Made by a program: the position numbers and the translations under genes. 64,000 nt of DNA from Prochlorococcus sp. AG-347-J22 (lineage in GTDB: Bacteria > Cyanobacteriota > Cyanobacteriia > PCC-6307 > Cyanobiaceae): the NCBI GenBank assembly GCA_003279005.1, contig QCBY01000001.1, positions 113,360 to 177,359 of the forward strand, given 5' to 3'. This document shows positions 9,235 to 18,756 of this stretch, in pieces. Within the stretch, counting starts at the first letter, position 1. Every line of letters starts with the position of its first letter. Below the pieces are notes generated by a model. It saw only the letters and a list, made by a program, of their open reading frames with translations, was not told the origin of the DNA and did no database searches.

Positions 9235-9708
9235 TCAAGAAATACTTTCCAGAAAGCAACTTACAGAGTCTTCTAAAATATCAAGGACATGATCAAAACC
9301 CTCATCCCCTCCAAAATATGGATCAGGAACTTCTTGCTCATTGAAAATTGATCTAAAATTTTGTATTTTGTTAATTGATGCAAAATCAGTTGATGACGTT
9401 CTATTTTTAAGGTCTTGTATATTTCGAAAATTTGAATCATCCATAGCAATTATATAGTTAAATTTTTCAAAATCTTTAGCATTTATTTGTCTAGCTTTAC
9501 TTAAAATTTCCACTCCCCTTTTTTTTGCAGCAATTCTCATTCTATTATCAGCATTCTTACCTATATGCCAACTACCAGTTCCAGCAGAATCAACAATAAA
9601 ATTGTCATTTAAACCTTTTTTCTTAACCAAATCAAAAAAGATTGCTTCAGCAGCAGGAGACCTGCAGATATTACCTAAACATACAAAAAGAACAGATTTT
9701 TTTTGCAT
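9235..9708 (-). CDS. low-molecular-weight protein-tyrosine-phosphatase family protein
   Basis: The 157-residue protein has the phosphate-binding loop CLGNICRSP with nucleophile C10 and R16 close to the N-terminus, and the general-acid loop VPDPYFGG near residue 130, so both catalytic elements of LMW-PTPs are intact. The fold family also includes arsenate reductases, but the DP-Y loop favours phosphatase activity. The target is unknown. It lies 20 bases downstream of pebB on the same strand, so it may be read from the ho1-pebA-pebB transcript. Confidence 0.9.
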   Translation of the reverse strand: MQKKSVLFVCLGNICRSPAAEAIFFDLVKKKGLNDNFIVDSAGTGSWHIGKNADNRMRIAAKKRGVEILSKARQINAKDFEKFNYIIAMDDSNFRNIQDLKNRTSSTDFASINKIQNFRSIFNEQEVPDPYFGGDEGFDHVLDILEDSVSCFLESIS

Positions 9709-9728
9709 CTAATTTAAAATAATATAAA

Positions 9729-10502
9729 TTATAAAACTTTATTAGTGGAAAATAAGAATTTATTAATTAAGGATTCAGTGAAATCTTTACCAAATAAACT
9801 TGATAACATTGGCCTTGCTGGGTCTTTATCTTTTCTGTAGTTCAAATAATCATTTTGACCATTAATTAAATCTTGCTGTAGACCTTGACTAACTTCGTTA
9901 CTTTCAAAGAGAGTTTTAAGATACAAGTTCAAATATTCTTTGAATATATGATAAAGCTGATTTTCAATTAAATAATCACTTTCTTTTTCTTTTGGTAATC
10001 TTGACCAAATTAATCCCGGTGAAAAAAATCTTGCCACATCTTCGGACATTTTTTCAGCAGCAGGAAGAGATAAATGACATGATTTTTTAATTTTTGAAAG
10101 TTTTTCTAATAATTTTGAATCAAACTGTTTTTCTACTTTTAATGATGGCTGAAAATCTAAAACTAATAAATGACTTTTAGGTAAAGATACAAAATCTACA
10201 CCAAAGAATGGGATGTTATAGGAAGTATTTGGAATAATTAAAAAATTCAACACAGAATAACTTGGACTATTAATACATACAGCTCTTGCAAAATTAATTC
10301 TTTTCTGGTGAGTTGCTCCCCAAGTAAAAAGATTTACATTATTTTTTGATTTTTTTGAACCATAGGTTGACTCTTTATAAGAAAAAGCAGAAGGTATTTT
10401 ATGTTCAAGGCATTGATATTTAGCTAATTGAAAAATTATAAATTTGATGAAATTAGCCCATCGCCATCGGTCGTTATAAAAAATAGTTTTTTCAATAAGC
10501 AT
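9729..10502 (-). CDS. pebB: phycoerythrobilin:ferredoxin oxidoreductase
   Basis: PebB reduces 15,16-dihydrobiliverdin to phycoerythrobilin with electrons from ferredoxin. The 257-residue protein belongs to the ferredoxin-dependent bilin reductase family, visible in [20 protein letters not shown] (substrate-pocket strand), [10 protein letters not shown] and the C-terminal [15 protein letters not shown] motif. Its ATG at 10502 directly follows the pebA stop at 10503 with no spacer. Order ho1-pebA-pebB reproduces the pathway from heme to phycoerythrobilin. Assignment to PebB rather than PcyA or PebS rests on partner PebA and overall sequence character. Confidence 0.92.
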   Translation of the reverse strand: MLIEKTIFYNDRWRWANFIKFIIFQLAKYQCLEHKIPSAFSYKESTYGSKKSKNNVNLFTWGATHQKRINFARAVCINSPSYSVLNFLIIPNTSYNIPFFGVDFVSLPKSHLLVLDFQPSLKVEKQFDSKLLEKLSKIKKSCHLSLPAAEKMSEDVARFFSPGLIWSRLPKEKESDYLIENQLYHIFKEYLNLYLKTLFESNEVSQGLQQDLINGQNDYLNYRKDKDPARPMLSSLFGKDFTESLINKFLFSTNKVL

Positions 10503-11213
10503 TTAATCTAAATTATTTTTATTCAAAGTGAAAAGAAAATTATTAATGAAATTCTTAGTCCAAGTTTCACCAAAAAAGTTTTTAAATAACTTGTCTGCGG
10601 GATCTTTTTCAAAACTATATTTATCATATTTAATTTGATTAATCTTTATTTGTTCTAAGTTTAAAAATTGATTAACAGAATTTAATTTAGAAATATTTAA
10701 ATAATTACTAACAAATGAATGAAATATTTTGTTTAAATCTCTTTCAAGATTTAATTTATTTCCTCTACATATAATTACCCATGGAGAGAAATACTTTTTT
10801 GAATCGTAAATATTCTTCATTTCATTATTATCAAATGCAGAATATTTTTTCTTAATAATACCTAGACTGGAACAATATTTTTTGAGATACTCATTTTCTT
10901 GAATTAAGGGTTGATAATCTAGTATTGCTAATAACTTTTGAGAAGTTCCAAACCATAAAATATCAGCTCCAAGGATAGGCAATTCACTATCAAAATTTGG
11001 ATATGCAACTGTATTAAACACTTGTATTTTTTGACCACCATCTAATCTAGTTATTCGCCACTTTCTATATTCAGGAGATGAAAAAAGCCAATTTTTTATA
11101 ATATATTTTGAATCTTTATTATGATGTTCTTTAAATTCTTTAGATATTTCAACTTCCTTACCATTTAATTCATCAATATTGGTTTTAAGGAAATCAACTA
11201 ATGAATCAAACAT
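10503..11213 (-). CDS. pebA: 15,16-dihydrobiliverdin:ferredoxin oxidoreductase
   Basis: PebA carries out the first two-electron reduction of biliverdin IXalpha, at the 15,16 double bond, handing dihydrobiliverdin to PebB. The 236-residue length is usual. Family signatures include [25 protein letters not shown], where the conserved aspartate lies in the pocket, SPWVIICRG, and the [15 protein letters not shown] motif at the C-terminus, parallel to PebB. It sits 5 bases downstream of ho1 and touches pebB, so the three genes form a tight operon and the two reductases may channel their intermediate. Confidence 0.93.
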   Translation of the reverse strand: MFDSLVDFLKTNIDELNGKEVEISKEFKEHHNKDSKYIIKNWLFSSPEYRKWRITRLDGGQKIQVFNTVAYPNFDSELPILGADILWFGTSQKLLAILDYQPLIQENEYLKKYCSSLGIIKKKYSAFDNNEMKNIYDSKKYFSPWVIICRGNKLNLERDLNKIFHSFVSNYLNISKLNSVNQFLNLEQIKINQIKYDKYSFEKDPADKLFKNFFGETWTKNFINNFLFTLNKNNLD

Positions 11214-11218
11214 AAATA

Positions 11219-11929
11219 CTAGGTCTCAGTACTTCCCTTCCTAACTTTTTTTGTAATGTAATTAAACACAATCTTTCCTAAAACAGCAATCAAGTTACCC
11301 TCAAGCTCCTTAAACATTTTCATATTATAGGTAAATGCTTGATTAGCTTCATCAATAATTTGATCAGCAGTCGTTTGATTTATTGGGAGTTGATTCAAAA
11401 CAAGAGAATATTCTTCCTTAAATTTCTTTTCGTCAGTAATTAATTCAAATTCGTAAAAATTTAAACCATTATTTCCCTCTAGATTTAAGGCCTTTTTAGC
11501 AATCCTTTTCAAAATTTGGCCCCCAGATAAATCTCCTATATACCTTGTGTAGTGGTGGCCAACCAATAACTCTGGTGAGCTTTTTGCTACTTCACGGATT
11601 CTTTCAACATATTTTTTTGCTGATTGAGAGATATTAATTTCATTCTTCCAATTATCACCAAAATAAAATTTAAGATCATTTTCAAGGGTTTCTTTCCTGA
11701 ATAATGATCTAAACCCAATAGGTTTTATTACAGGATGTTCCTCATAGACTAATCTTTCAATTTCATCTTCCATAGCCTCATAAACAAAATATAAATCGCT
11801 GATTAATTTTCTATATGATTTTTTTTCGACAACTCCTTTTAAAAAACAGGCCACAAAACCAGTATTTTCAGCCATGGTGTGGGATTTTTTTGTCCCTTCT
11901 CTTAGTTGTCCTGCAAGAGCGACTGCCAT
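11219..11929 (-). CDS. ho1: heme oxygenase, biliverdin-forming
   Basis: This 236-residue enzyme opens heme to biliverdin IXalpha, CO and iron. The N-terminal [23 protein letters not shown] block contains the proximal heme ligand H17, and the distal-helix signature [20 protein letters not shown] is intact near residue 130. It is the first gene of ho1-pebA-pebB. In an organism without phycobilisomes its product would serve residual bilin synthesis (phycoerythrin chromophore, or a signalling bilin) and possibly iron recovery. The start at ATG 11929 fits the usual N-terminus [14 protein letters not shown]. Confidence 0.96.
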   Translation of the reverse strand: MAVALAGQLREGTKKSHTMAENTGFVACFLKGVVEKKSYRKLISDLYFVYEAMEDEIERLVYEEHPVIKPIGFRSLFRKETLENDLKFYFGDNWKNEINISQSAKKYVERIREVAKSSPELLVGHHYTRYIGDLSGGQILKRIAKKALNLEGNNGLNFYEFELITDEKKFKEEYSLVLNQLPINQTTADQIIDEANQAFTYNMKMFKELEGNLIAVLGKIVFNYITKKVRKGSTET

Positions 11930-11986
11930 TTATTTTGAATTTATTTTGTATGTGTATTTAATCTACAAGGAAAATACATAAAACAA

Positions 11987-12418
11987 CTAATTTTTGTTAC
12001 CAGCGGATGTTGTAGAGAATAACTTATAAAGTTCTTTACAAACCAAAAAAAGATTATCTTTCTGTTTCTTTTGAGGTAAATGAGTACCAGTCATTTCCCA
12101 CTCTCCAACAGTAGCTACCCTCCATCTTTCTGAGGGAACAATCATGCCTCTCATTATTATTCCTAATAATTTGGGAACTCTACTACTATTATCATTTTCA
12201 ATTCTCAATTGTAAAAGTATTGCTCTACATTCAATAAGAGGGCTCCAACCTGGAAAATGAAAGGCAAAATCAATAGTATCCTTCATGGATTCATTATTAG
12301 AACTTTCCCAAGGACTAAAGTTAACGCTAGCATCTGGAAAATATTTTCTAAAAGTAGCTGCAGTAGAAGCGATTTTGTTAGCTATTGCCACATTACTTAC
12401 ATTTGAACTCGCATTCAT
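11987..12418 (-). CDS. conserved cyanobacterial-type protein, unknown function
   Basis: A 143-residue soluble protein with no motif I can name. The central part FHFPGWSPLIECRAILLQLRI followed by GIIMRGMIVPSERWRVATVGEWEMTG looks like a compact beta-rich domain; the N-terminal 30 residues are alanine- and asparagine-rich. It lies about 57 bases upstream of ho1 on the same strand and could be co-transcribed with the bilin genes, but no functional link is shown. Codon use matches neighbours. It is divergent from icd. Confidence 0.7.
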   Translation of the reverse strand: MNASSNVSNVAIANKIASTAATFRKYFPDASVNFSPWESSNNESMKDTIDFAFHFPGWSPLIECRAILLQLRIENDNSSRVPKLLGIIMRGMIVPSERWRVATVGEWEMTGTHLPQKKQKDNLFLVCKELYKLFSTTSAGNKN

Positions 12419-12632
12419 AGACAGCTAAGTATTTTTTTAGAAAATGACATAATTTTCTTTAACTTGCTTATTAACTACTTTTTCTTTTAATAAAGATGTT
12501 GAAATGCTGATCAATAAAGTATTCTCTATTCACATTTGAATAATAAATTTCTAGCTTTTAAAGAAAGTAACTCATCGCAAATTACAATACGAAAAACTTC
12601 AATAAGTTATCTCTTGTAATTAATTCAATGCT

Positions 12633-14057
12633 ATGCCAAAATTTGACAAATTAAATTTACCTGTTGAAGGAGATATAATTACTTTTAATCAAGGTAAACC
12701 TAATGTTCCTAACAATCCTATTGTTCCATACATAAGAGGTGACGGGACTGGAGTAGATATATGGCCAGCTACTCAAATTGTTCTTGATGAAGCAATAAAA
12801 AAGAGCTATGGAAGCGAGAGAAAGATTAATTGGTTTAAAGTATATGCTGGTGATGAAGCTTGTGAACTATATGGAACATATAACTATCTCCCTCAAGATA
12901 CTATTGAAGCAATTAAACACTTCGGTGTAGCCATCAAAGGTCCTTTGACAACACCCATCGGTGGAGGAATTAGATCTCTTAATGTTGCATTAAGACAAAT
13001 CTTTGATTTGTATAGCTGTGTTAGACCATGCAAATATTATTCAGGAACTCCAAGTCCTCATAAAAACCCTCAAAATTTGGACGTTATTGTTTATAGAGAA
13101 AATACAGAGGATATCTACATGGGAATTGAATGGGAAGCGGAGGATAGTAATTGTCTTGAACTAATTAATCACTTAAATAACGTTGTAATACCAAATAGTA
13201 AAAATTTGAAAAATAGATCCATACCAAAGGGATCAGGAATTGGAATTAAACCAGTAAGTAAATCAGGAAGCCAACGGCACATTAGAAAGGCTATAGAGCA
13301 TGCAAAAAGATTATCAAGAGATAAAAGGCATGTGACTCTCGTTCATAAAGGTAATATTATGAAATATACTGAAGGTGCTTTTAGAGATTGGGGATATGAA
13401 TTAGCAGTAAATGAATTTAGAGAAGATTGCATTACAGAAAGAGAAAGCTGGATTTTAGGTAATGTTACTAAAAATCCAGAAATTACAATTGAAAATAATG
13501 CTCGTAAAATCGAACCAGGTTTTGACAAGCTTACAAATAATAAAAAAGCATTTATCTGCGAAGAAATTAGAGAAGTTATTGCCTCAATATCACAATCCCA
13601 TGGAGATGATAAATGGAAAGAACTTATTCTTGTTGATGATCGGATAGCTGACAGTATATTTCAACAGATTCAAACTCGACCTCAAGAATATTCAATTCTT
13701 GCAACATTAAACCTCAATGGAGACTATGTTTCTGATGCGGCGGCGGCAATAGTGGGCGGTCTAGGCATGGCTCCTGGTGCGAATATTGGTGATAATGCGG
13801 CAATTTTCGAAGCAACGCATGGTACTGCTCCAAAACATGCAGGCTTAAATAAAATAAATCCAGGTTCAGTAATTCTAAGTGGTGTAATGATGCTTGAATA
13901 TTTTGGTTGGGATGAAGCAGCTAACTTAATTACTAATGGTTTAAGTAAAGCAATAGAGCAAAAAAAAGTCACATATGATTTAGCACGTTTAATGGAACCT
14001 AAAGTAGAACCTTTATCCTGCAGCAGTTTTGCTGAAGAAATAATCTCAAATTTCTAA
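12633..14057 (+). CDS. icd: NADP-dependent isocitrate dehydrogenase
   Basis: Icd converts isocitrate to 2-oxoglutarate, the carbon skeleton for ammonium assimilation and the nitrogen-status signal in cyanobacteria. The 474-residue length is typical of the longer cyanobacterial type. The phosphorylatable-site region GGGIRSLNVALRQ, the YRENTEDIYMGIE substrate motif, VHKGNIMKYTEGAFRDWGYE, and the coenzyme-binding ATHGTAPKHAG segment are present. The start MPKFDKLNLPVEGD is standard. The stop is 2 bases from the convergent DUF1537-type gene. Confidence 0.97.
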   Translation: MPKFDKLNLPVEGDIITFNQGKPNVPNNPIVPYIRGDGTGVDIWPATQIVLDEAIKKSYGSERKINWFKVYAGDEACELYGTYNYLPQDTIEAIKHFGVAIKGPLTTPIGGGIRSLNVALRQIFDLYSCVRPCKYYSGTPSPHKNPQNLDVIVYRENTEDIYMGIEWEAEDSNCLELINHLNNVVIPNSKNLKNRSIPKGSGIGIKPVSKSGSQRHIRKAIEHAKRLSRDKRHVTLVHKGNIMKYTEGAFRDWGYELAVNEFREDCITERESWILGNVTKNPEITIENNARKIEPGFDKLTNNKKAFICEEIREVIASISQSHGDDKWKELILVDDRIADSIFQQIQTRPQEYSILATLNLNGDYVSDAAAAIVGGLGMAPGANIGDNAAIFEATHGTAPKHAGLNKINPGSVILSGVMMLEYFGWDEAANLITNGLSKAIEQKKVTYDLARLMEPKVEPLSCSSFAEEIISNF

Positions 14058-14059
14058 TT

Positions 14060-15409
14060 TTAAAAATTTTTTTTATTTTCTAAAACTTTCCATAAATTAA
14101 CTAATGAATCTTTAGTGCCTATGTTTCCAGGATGTGTCACAATAGGGAGTCTTTCATCATTTTTTAGGTTACAAGTCACTAAAGAAATGCCTGTTAAAAT
14201 CTGTCCCTCAAGATAAACATAATCAGCATTAAGTCCCTTACTTAGAATCACATTTGTTGTTATTCCACCTTTTGAAATCAAATATCCTATTTCATATTTC
14301 AAATCTTCGACTAGTTCAGCAATAAAAAGAGCAAGTGAATTAAAAAAATTAAATTGTTCAGAATAATCTAGGGACATCAATTTTCTTGAAGTGAATAATA
14401 CAGGTGTTTTTCCTTTCTTGAAGGAAAATCTAATTTCACTCAGAAATTTATTTTTAAAAAAATTTCTTTTGTTCTGATTACTCTGGGATGAAGTAATTCT
14501 AAAGAATTCAAAAACATCTAATTCAATAGGCTCGCATGTGTTTATCTCTAATAAATTTCTTAATTGTAGAGTTGAAAGTTCGACATAAGAACCTACAATT
14601 ATCAATCCAGGAAGAAAACTTTTTTCTTTATTCTTTATTCTTAAATTAGAAAAAAATATGTCATCTTGAGGATTGCTTTTTTTCTCAGAAATTGAACTTA
14701 TAAAACTTGCTGCAGTTCGAAAAAGAAACTTTTTTTGTTTAGTTAATTTTTTAATAACTAAAGAAAATTTTTTAAGTTGAGCATAATTTTCTATATCTAC
14801 TATTACATGTTTATTATTCTTCAAATTCTTTAGCGTTTTAAAAACTATGTTATTTTCTTCATCATTTAGAATTTTGAGATCTGATAAGTAAAGATTTTGA
14901 ATATCATCTAAGTTTATTTGACATTTACTCTTCTGAAATAAAAGCTTTTTGACATTACTTGTCTCGTATCCAAAAATTCTATCTCTTGCAAAAATTGTTT
15001 GATTTATAGGGGTTTTATCAACAAAATGTGACCCATTGATAGTTAATCTTTTACCCTCTATAAAAGCTGGGATATGAAAAGTAGCATCGAAAGGACCTAA
15101 GCAATTATTTAAGATACTAGGCTCTAAAAAGTTATGTCCTCGAAGAGTAGAATCTCCTCTGCTAATAAAAATAATTTCTTCTGCGTAAGCTTCAGAAGTT
15201 ATAACAGCCTTAAGATTTTTAGAAATTTCTTCTATTGTTAATTTCGCATCATTTTCCGAAAGTGACCTTGTATTAGCCAAAATAAAAAATAGATTAGATC
15301 CAGACTCAAAACCTTTAATTAAAGTAGAATAATCCCACTTAAGTAGTAATAAGCAATCATGAACAGATTGAGAGCCTGTTGGATCGTCATCTATAACAAC
15401 AAATTTCAT
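14060..15409 (-). CDS. four-carbon acid sugar kinase family (DUF1537-type) protein
   Basis: The 449-residue protein starts with a nucleotide-fold strand and the acidic motif DDDPTGSQSVHD, has SRGDSTLRGH near residue 85, and near the C-terminus carries ISKGGITTNVILSKGL and a THPGNIGTKDSLV block. This matches the DUF1537/OtnK kinase family, which phosphorylates four-carbon sugar acids such as threonate or erythronate in other bacteria. The partner dehydrogenases and aldolases of those pathways are not visible here, so the substrate in this organism is unknown. The gene lies 13 bases downstream of the epimerase-like gene on the same strand. Confidence 0.82.
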   Translation of the reverse strand: MKFVVIDDDPTGSQSVHDCLLLLKWDYSTLIKGFESGSNLFFILANTRSLSENDAKLTIEEISKNLKAVITSEAYAEEIIFISRGDSTLRGHNFLEPSILNNCLGPFDATFHIPAFIEGKRLTINGSHFVDKTPINQTIFARDRIFGYETSNVKKLLFQKSKCQINLDDIQNLYLSDLKILNDEENNIVFKTLKNLKNNKHVIVDIENYAQLKKFSLVIKKLTKQKKFLFRTAASFISSISEKKSNPQDDIFFSNLRIKNKEKSFLPGLIIVGSYVELSTLQLRNLLEINTCEPIELDVFEFFRITSSQSNQNKRNFFKNKFLSEIRFSFKKGKTPVLFTSRKLMSLDYSEQFNFFNSLALFIAELVEDLKYEIGYLISKGGITTNVILSKGLNADYVYLEGQILTGISLVTCNLKNDERLPIVTHPGNIGTKDSLVNLWKVLENKKNF

Positions 15410-15422
15410 AAGTATTACATAA

Positions 15423-16277
15423 TCACTTAAGGTGTTTTATTTGAATTGAAGCATTAAAGTTTTTACTATCATTTGCAGGAACTTTAATGTTTCTGAATCC
15501 ATCAACAAAAGAATTTCTGGGACTAGTCCAAGGTTCAAGACATATCATTCTTCTAGGCGGGTCACTCCAAATAACGCCGATGTCAAACGGATATGGATGA
15601 TTTAAAGTAACCTGTCTTTTCAAAACTTTGTCTCGAAATGCACTTTTACCTGAAGTATACATAAGTAGATCTACTCCTAAATTAATATTTTTTAATTCAT
15701 CAAAAGTATTACTTAGAATATTTTTTTCTTGATTCTGACAATTAAGTGGATTATCAATAAAATCTAAATTTTTAAAATCTGATACGTTAAAGTAAGGATG
15801 CAAACCAAAATTTATAGGCATTGCAATCTCTGTTTTATTTAGAATAGTAATTTCAAATTCTAAGCAGTTAATCTTTAAGTTCACCTCTATCCTCAACTCG
15901 AAATCATAGGGATAATATTTTTTTGTTGTTTGAGATTCATTTAAAAATAAGCATAAAGAATTTGCACTATCATTTATGTGAAAATGCCAACGTAAATCTC
16001 TTGCAAAACCGTGTTGCTTTAACTGCAAATAATCTTTCCCAAATACTGAACTAAAGGTATTAAGGTTTCCACAAATTGGAAACAGTATTGGAATACCTCC
16101 TCTAATACTTTTTTTTTTATCAATAAATCTTTTTTCATCCATATAAAGAATTTCGTTACCATCCGAAACCCAATTTGTTATGACTCCTCCTCTTTCAGGG
16201 CAGAATTTTATATAGTTCTTTTGATTTAATTGAAAAATATAAATTCCTTGTTCCTTATCGAATAATTTAATTCGCAC
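15423..16277 (-). CDS. aldose 1-epimerase / hexose-6-phosphate epimerase-like protein
   Basis: The 284-residue beta-rich protein has the features of the galactose mutarotase superfamily: FCPERGGVITNWVSDGNEILYMDEKRF near the N-terminus, RGGIPILFPICG, the KQHGFARDLRWHF segment with the catalytic-type histidine, FGLHPYFNV with a second histidine, and CLEPWTSPRNSF. The RGGIPILFPICG and HGFAR motifs favour the YeaD-like (glucose-6-phosphate epimerase) subgroup over GalM. It lies between the hydrolase (10 bases upstream) and the sugar-acid kinase, forming a likely operon of carbohydrate genes. Confidence 0.85.
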   Translation of the reverse strand: MRIKLFDKEQGIYIFQLNQKNYIKFCPERGGVITNWVSDGNEILYMDEKRFIDKKKSIRGGIPILFPICGNLNTFSSVFGKDYLQLKQHGFARDLRWHFHINDSANSLCLFLNESQTTKKYYPYDFELRIEVNLKINCLEFEITILNKTEIAMPINFGLHPYFNVSDFKNLDFIDNPLNCQNQEKNILSNTFDELKNINLGVDLLMYTSGKSAFRDKVLKRQVTLNHPYPFDIGVIWSDPPRRMICLEPWTSPRNSFVDGFRNIKVPANDSKNFNASIQIKHLK

Positions 16278-16287
16278 AATAGATTAT

Positions 16288-17193
16288 TTAAAGAGAATCA
16301 ACCCAATCCAAAATATGCTTATTAACTAATTCAGGTATTTCATCATGAGGACAATGTCCAGCATCAAGAATAATTTCTTTTGTATCTTCTGGAGTAAACT
16401 TTTTATATAGATTTCTTTTTTTAGGTGTATTCATCCATGGATCTTTTCCTCCCCAGAGGAGTAATAATGGTGAATCTAGTTTTGCGAATAACTTATCTAA
16501 AGGTAATCCCTGAGGACCTGATGGATTAAATACACTTCTAAAAACATTAAATGCTCCATAATCTAGCGAAGGTTTTCTAATGGACTCGATTAAAAAGTTA
16601 TCAACATTTTTTTTATCCAAATAAACCTGATTCAAAGTTTTTTTAATATTTTTTGGATTTCTCATATTCTCAAAAATCAAACGTTGAAGAACAATATTTT
16701 TCAAAAATATTCCTGCTACTGTCTCAATTGAAGTTTGCCATATATTTTTCTTAATAGTTTTTTCTTCACTAAAGTATCCAGCTGCATTGATTAATATGAC
16801 ACCTGCGTTAAGTTCTTTTAGTTCCGAACCTGCTGCTAATGCTGCATAACCTCCTAATGAATTTCCAACAACAATTGTAGGTTTTCTTATTTTTTCTTTG
16901 ACGTATGCTATAACCTGATCTTTCCATAAAGAACCTGAATATTCAACATCCTGAGGCTTAGGACTTTTCCCAAAACCCAGTAGATCCATTGCGTGCACTT
17001 CATATTGATTGCTCAAAATAGGGATGTTAAATCTCCAATGATCCGTAGAAGCTCCAAAACCATGAATTAACAAGATTGCACATTCTTTTGAAGTATTTTC
17101 TGGCTTAGCTAAAACAGTATGTATTGGGTAATTTAAGAAATTCCAGTCATAATTCAAATTACTTTCTATTGATATTGAATCTTTTTTTTCCAT
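16288..17193 (-). CDS. alpha/beta-fold hydrolase
   Basis: The 301-residue protein shows the oxyanion-side motif LIHGFGASTDHWR, the nucleophile elbow GNSLGG with catalytic serine, an acid in the LLWGGKDPWMN region and the catalytic histidine in DAGHCPHDE near the C-terminus, so the triad is complete. There is no signal peptide, so it is cytoplasmic. The substrate cannot be told from sequence; similar cyanobacterial proteins are annotated as esterases or chlorophyll-related hydrolases on weak grounds. A paralogue with the same HGFGAS and GAGHCPHDEKPE motifs lies at 44455-45369. Confidence 0.88.
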   Translation of the reverse strand: MEKKDSISIESNLNYDWNFLNYPIHTVLAKPENTSKECAILLIHGFGASTDHWRFNIPILSNQYEVHAMDLLGFGKSPKPQDVEYSGSLWKDQVIAYVKEKIRKPTIVVGNSLGGYAALAAGSELKELNAGVILINAAGYFSEEKTIKKNIWQTSIETVAGIFLKNIVLQRLIFENMRNPKNIKKTLNQVYLDKKNVDNFLIESIRKPSLDYGAFNVFRSVFNPSGPQGLPLDKLFAKLDSPLLLLWGGKDPWMNTPKKRNLYKKFTPEDTKEIILDAGHCPHDEIPELVNKHILDWVDSL

Positions 17194-17235
17194 TTATAAA
17201 AATTCTATTATGTGCAATTCTAATAAAATTTTTCC

Positions 17236-18603
17236 TTAAAGAAGACCTACCGGATCAGCTGCAACATCATCTGAAATTTTATTATCCCCACCAGGAGGCT
17301 TATCTTTCAAAACAATTCTTAGTAGAACAGGAGCAAGGAATGTCGTTCCAATAACCATTAACAAAATTGCTGCCTCAAGAGAGGGTGTTAATAGCTTAGC
17401 GCTTGTTCCTAATCCAAGAAAAATCAATCCCACTTCTCCTCTAGGCATCATTCCTAAACCTACAACTAATCTATTTGTAGGTTTATCACTTGAAAAGACC
17501 CATCCAGCAGCAATTTTTCCAATAATTGCCACAATTAATAAAAATCCTGCAACTATTAAAGCAGACCTACTTGCAGGATCTAAAGGATTAATAACTGATA
17601 AATCCATACCGGCACCTACTAGTACGAAAAAGATAGTCGCAAATAATGAAACCAATGGCAAAACTGATTGCTGGATAGCGTGGTTATTTTTAGAACTACT
17701 GAGAATCAAACCAGCCGCAAATGCACCTAAAGCAGCCTCAAGACCTATTGCCGTAGCCACAAAGCAACATAATACAAGTATGACAAATGATGCTACTACT
17801 ACAGCGCCAGGCGCTTTTAACCTATCAAGAAGCCAATCGAATCCAGGTGCTGCTGTTCTACTTAATGCAATAGCAGCAATTACAAATACAACAGCTGCTG
17901 CGACTAGTTTGACTATAGGAGCAATTTCCAATGAGCCTCCTGCAGCAAGAGCAACAACAACTGCAAGTATGACAATGCCCAAAATATCATCCAGAACTGC
18001 TGCACCAATAACAATTTGTCCCTCTCTTGTTTTCAAGTATCCTAATTCACCAAAAACACTTGCAGTAATCCCTATACTTGTTGCAGTCATTGATGCACCT
18101 GCAAAAACTGCAGGGATGAGATCTACCTGGAAAAAAAACATTAATCCAAGAGTACCAAATGCAAAAGGCAGAACTACTCCTGCCATGGCAACAGTAAAAG
18201 CCTGGGCACCAACCGCTACCAATTCTTCTAATTCACTTTCTAATCCTGTTAAAAAAAGAAGCGCATACAAGCCAAGTGTAGCAACGGCCTGCAGAGAAGG
18301 AAAACTTTCAAAATAAACATCCGGAACAGCTTCAGGAGGTATTGATGCTAACGAACTGATGACGTTAACTAATCCTTGATTCAATTCAGTATGAGCTGAC
18401 GGAGGTATAAGCAAATGGAAACCAGATGCGCCTATTACAACCCCTGCTAAAAGCTCTCCCACAATAGTAGGCAAACTTAGTCTTACTAAAACTTCCGCTA
18501 ATGCTCTAGCAGCTAAAAATATCAGTAGAAATCTAATAACTCCTATTAGCGTTTCAGCAACTTCTAAATCATGTGCACTTAATTCAGCAAGTAAAAGATA
18601 CAT
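17236..18603 (-). CDS. Na+/H+ antiporter, CPA2/NapA-like family
   Basis: The 455-residue protein has about 12 hydrophobic segments, the family motif LPTIVGELLAGVVIGASGFHLL near residue 45, and the GAAVLDDILGIVILAVV segment containing the paired aspartates that bind the transported ion in CPA2 antiporters. The GLGMMPRGEVGLIFLGLG motif near residue 390 is also characteristic. It would export Na+ (or K+) in exchange for protons across the plasma or thylakoid membrane, a fitting role in seawater. It is divergent from glgP and 42 bases upstream of the hydrolase gene. Confidence 0.92.
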   Translation of the reverse strand: MYLLLAELSAHDLEVAETLIGVIRFLLIFLAARALAEVLVRLSLPTIVGELLAGVVIGASGFHLLIPPSAHTELNQGLVNVISSLASIPPEAVPDVYFESFPSLQAVATLGLYALLFLTGLESELEELVAVGAQAFTVAMAGVVLPFAFGTLGLMFFFQVDLIPAVFAGASMTATSIGITASVFGELGYLKTREGQIVIGAAVLDDILGIVILAVVVALAAGGSLEIAPIVKLVAAAVVFVIAAIALSRTAAPGFDWLLDRLKAPGAVVVASFVILVLCCFVATAIGLEAALGAFAAGLILSSSKNNHAIQQSVLPLVSLFATIFFVLVGAGMDLSVINPLDPASRSALIVAGFLLIVAIIGKIAAGWVFSSDKPTNRLVVGLGMMPRGEVGLIFLGLGTSAKLLTPSLEAAILLMVIGTTFLAPVLLRIVLKDKPPGGDNKISDDVAADPVGLL

Positions 18604-18756
18604 TTCAAATACGAGAAAAATTAAACTATCTAATTGGAAGATAGTTTATGGAGGGCCCACTTTACTAAGTATGTAAAAAAAAGCAAAAATACTCAACAAG
18701 TGTGGATCTGAAGTTACAACAAAGAATTTTTTCAAAAACTGGCTATTGTCTTATAT

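Noticed and set aside
9729..11213. A cyanophage-type PebS instead of PebA/PebB
   Set aside because: PebS is one protein doing both reductions; here there are two separate reductase genes with distinct sequences.
17780..18316. 178-residue plus-strand frame opposite the antiporter gene
   Set aside because: It is antisense to the well-supported CPA2-type antiporter, with a threonine/alanine-rich composition that mirrors the hydrophobic sense codons. No motif.
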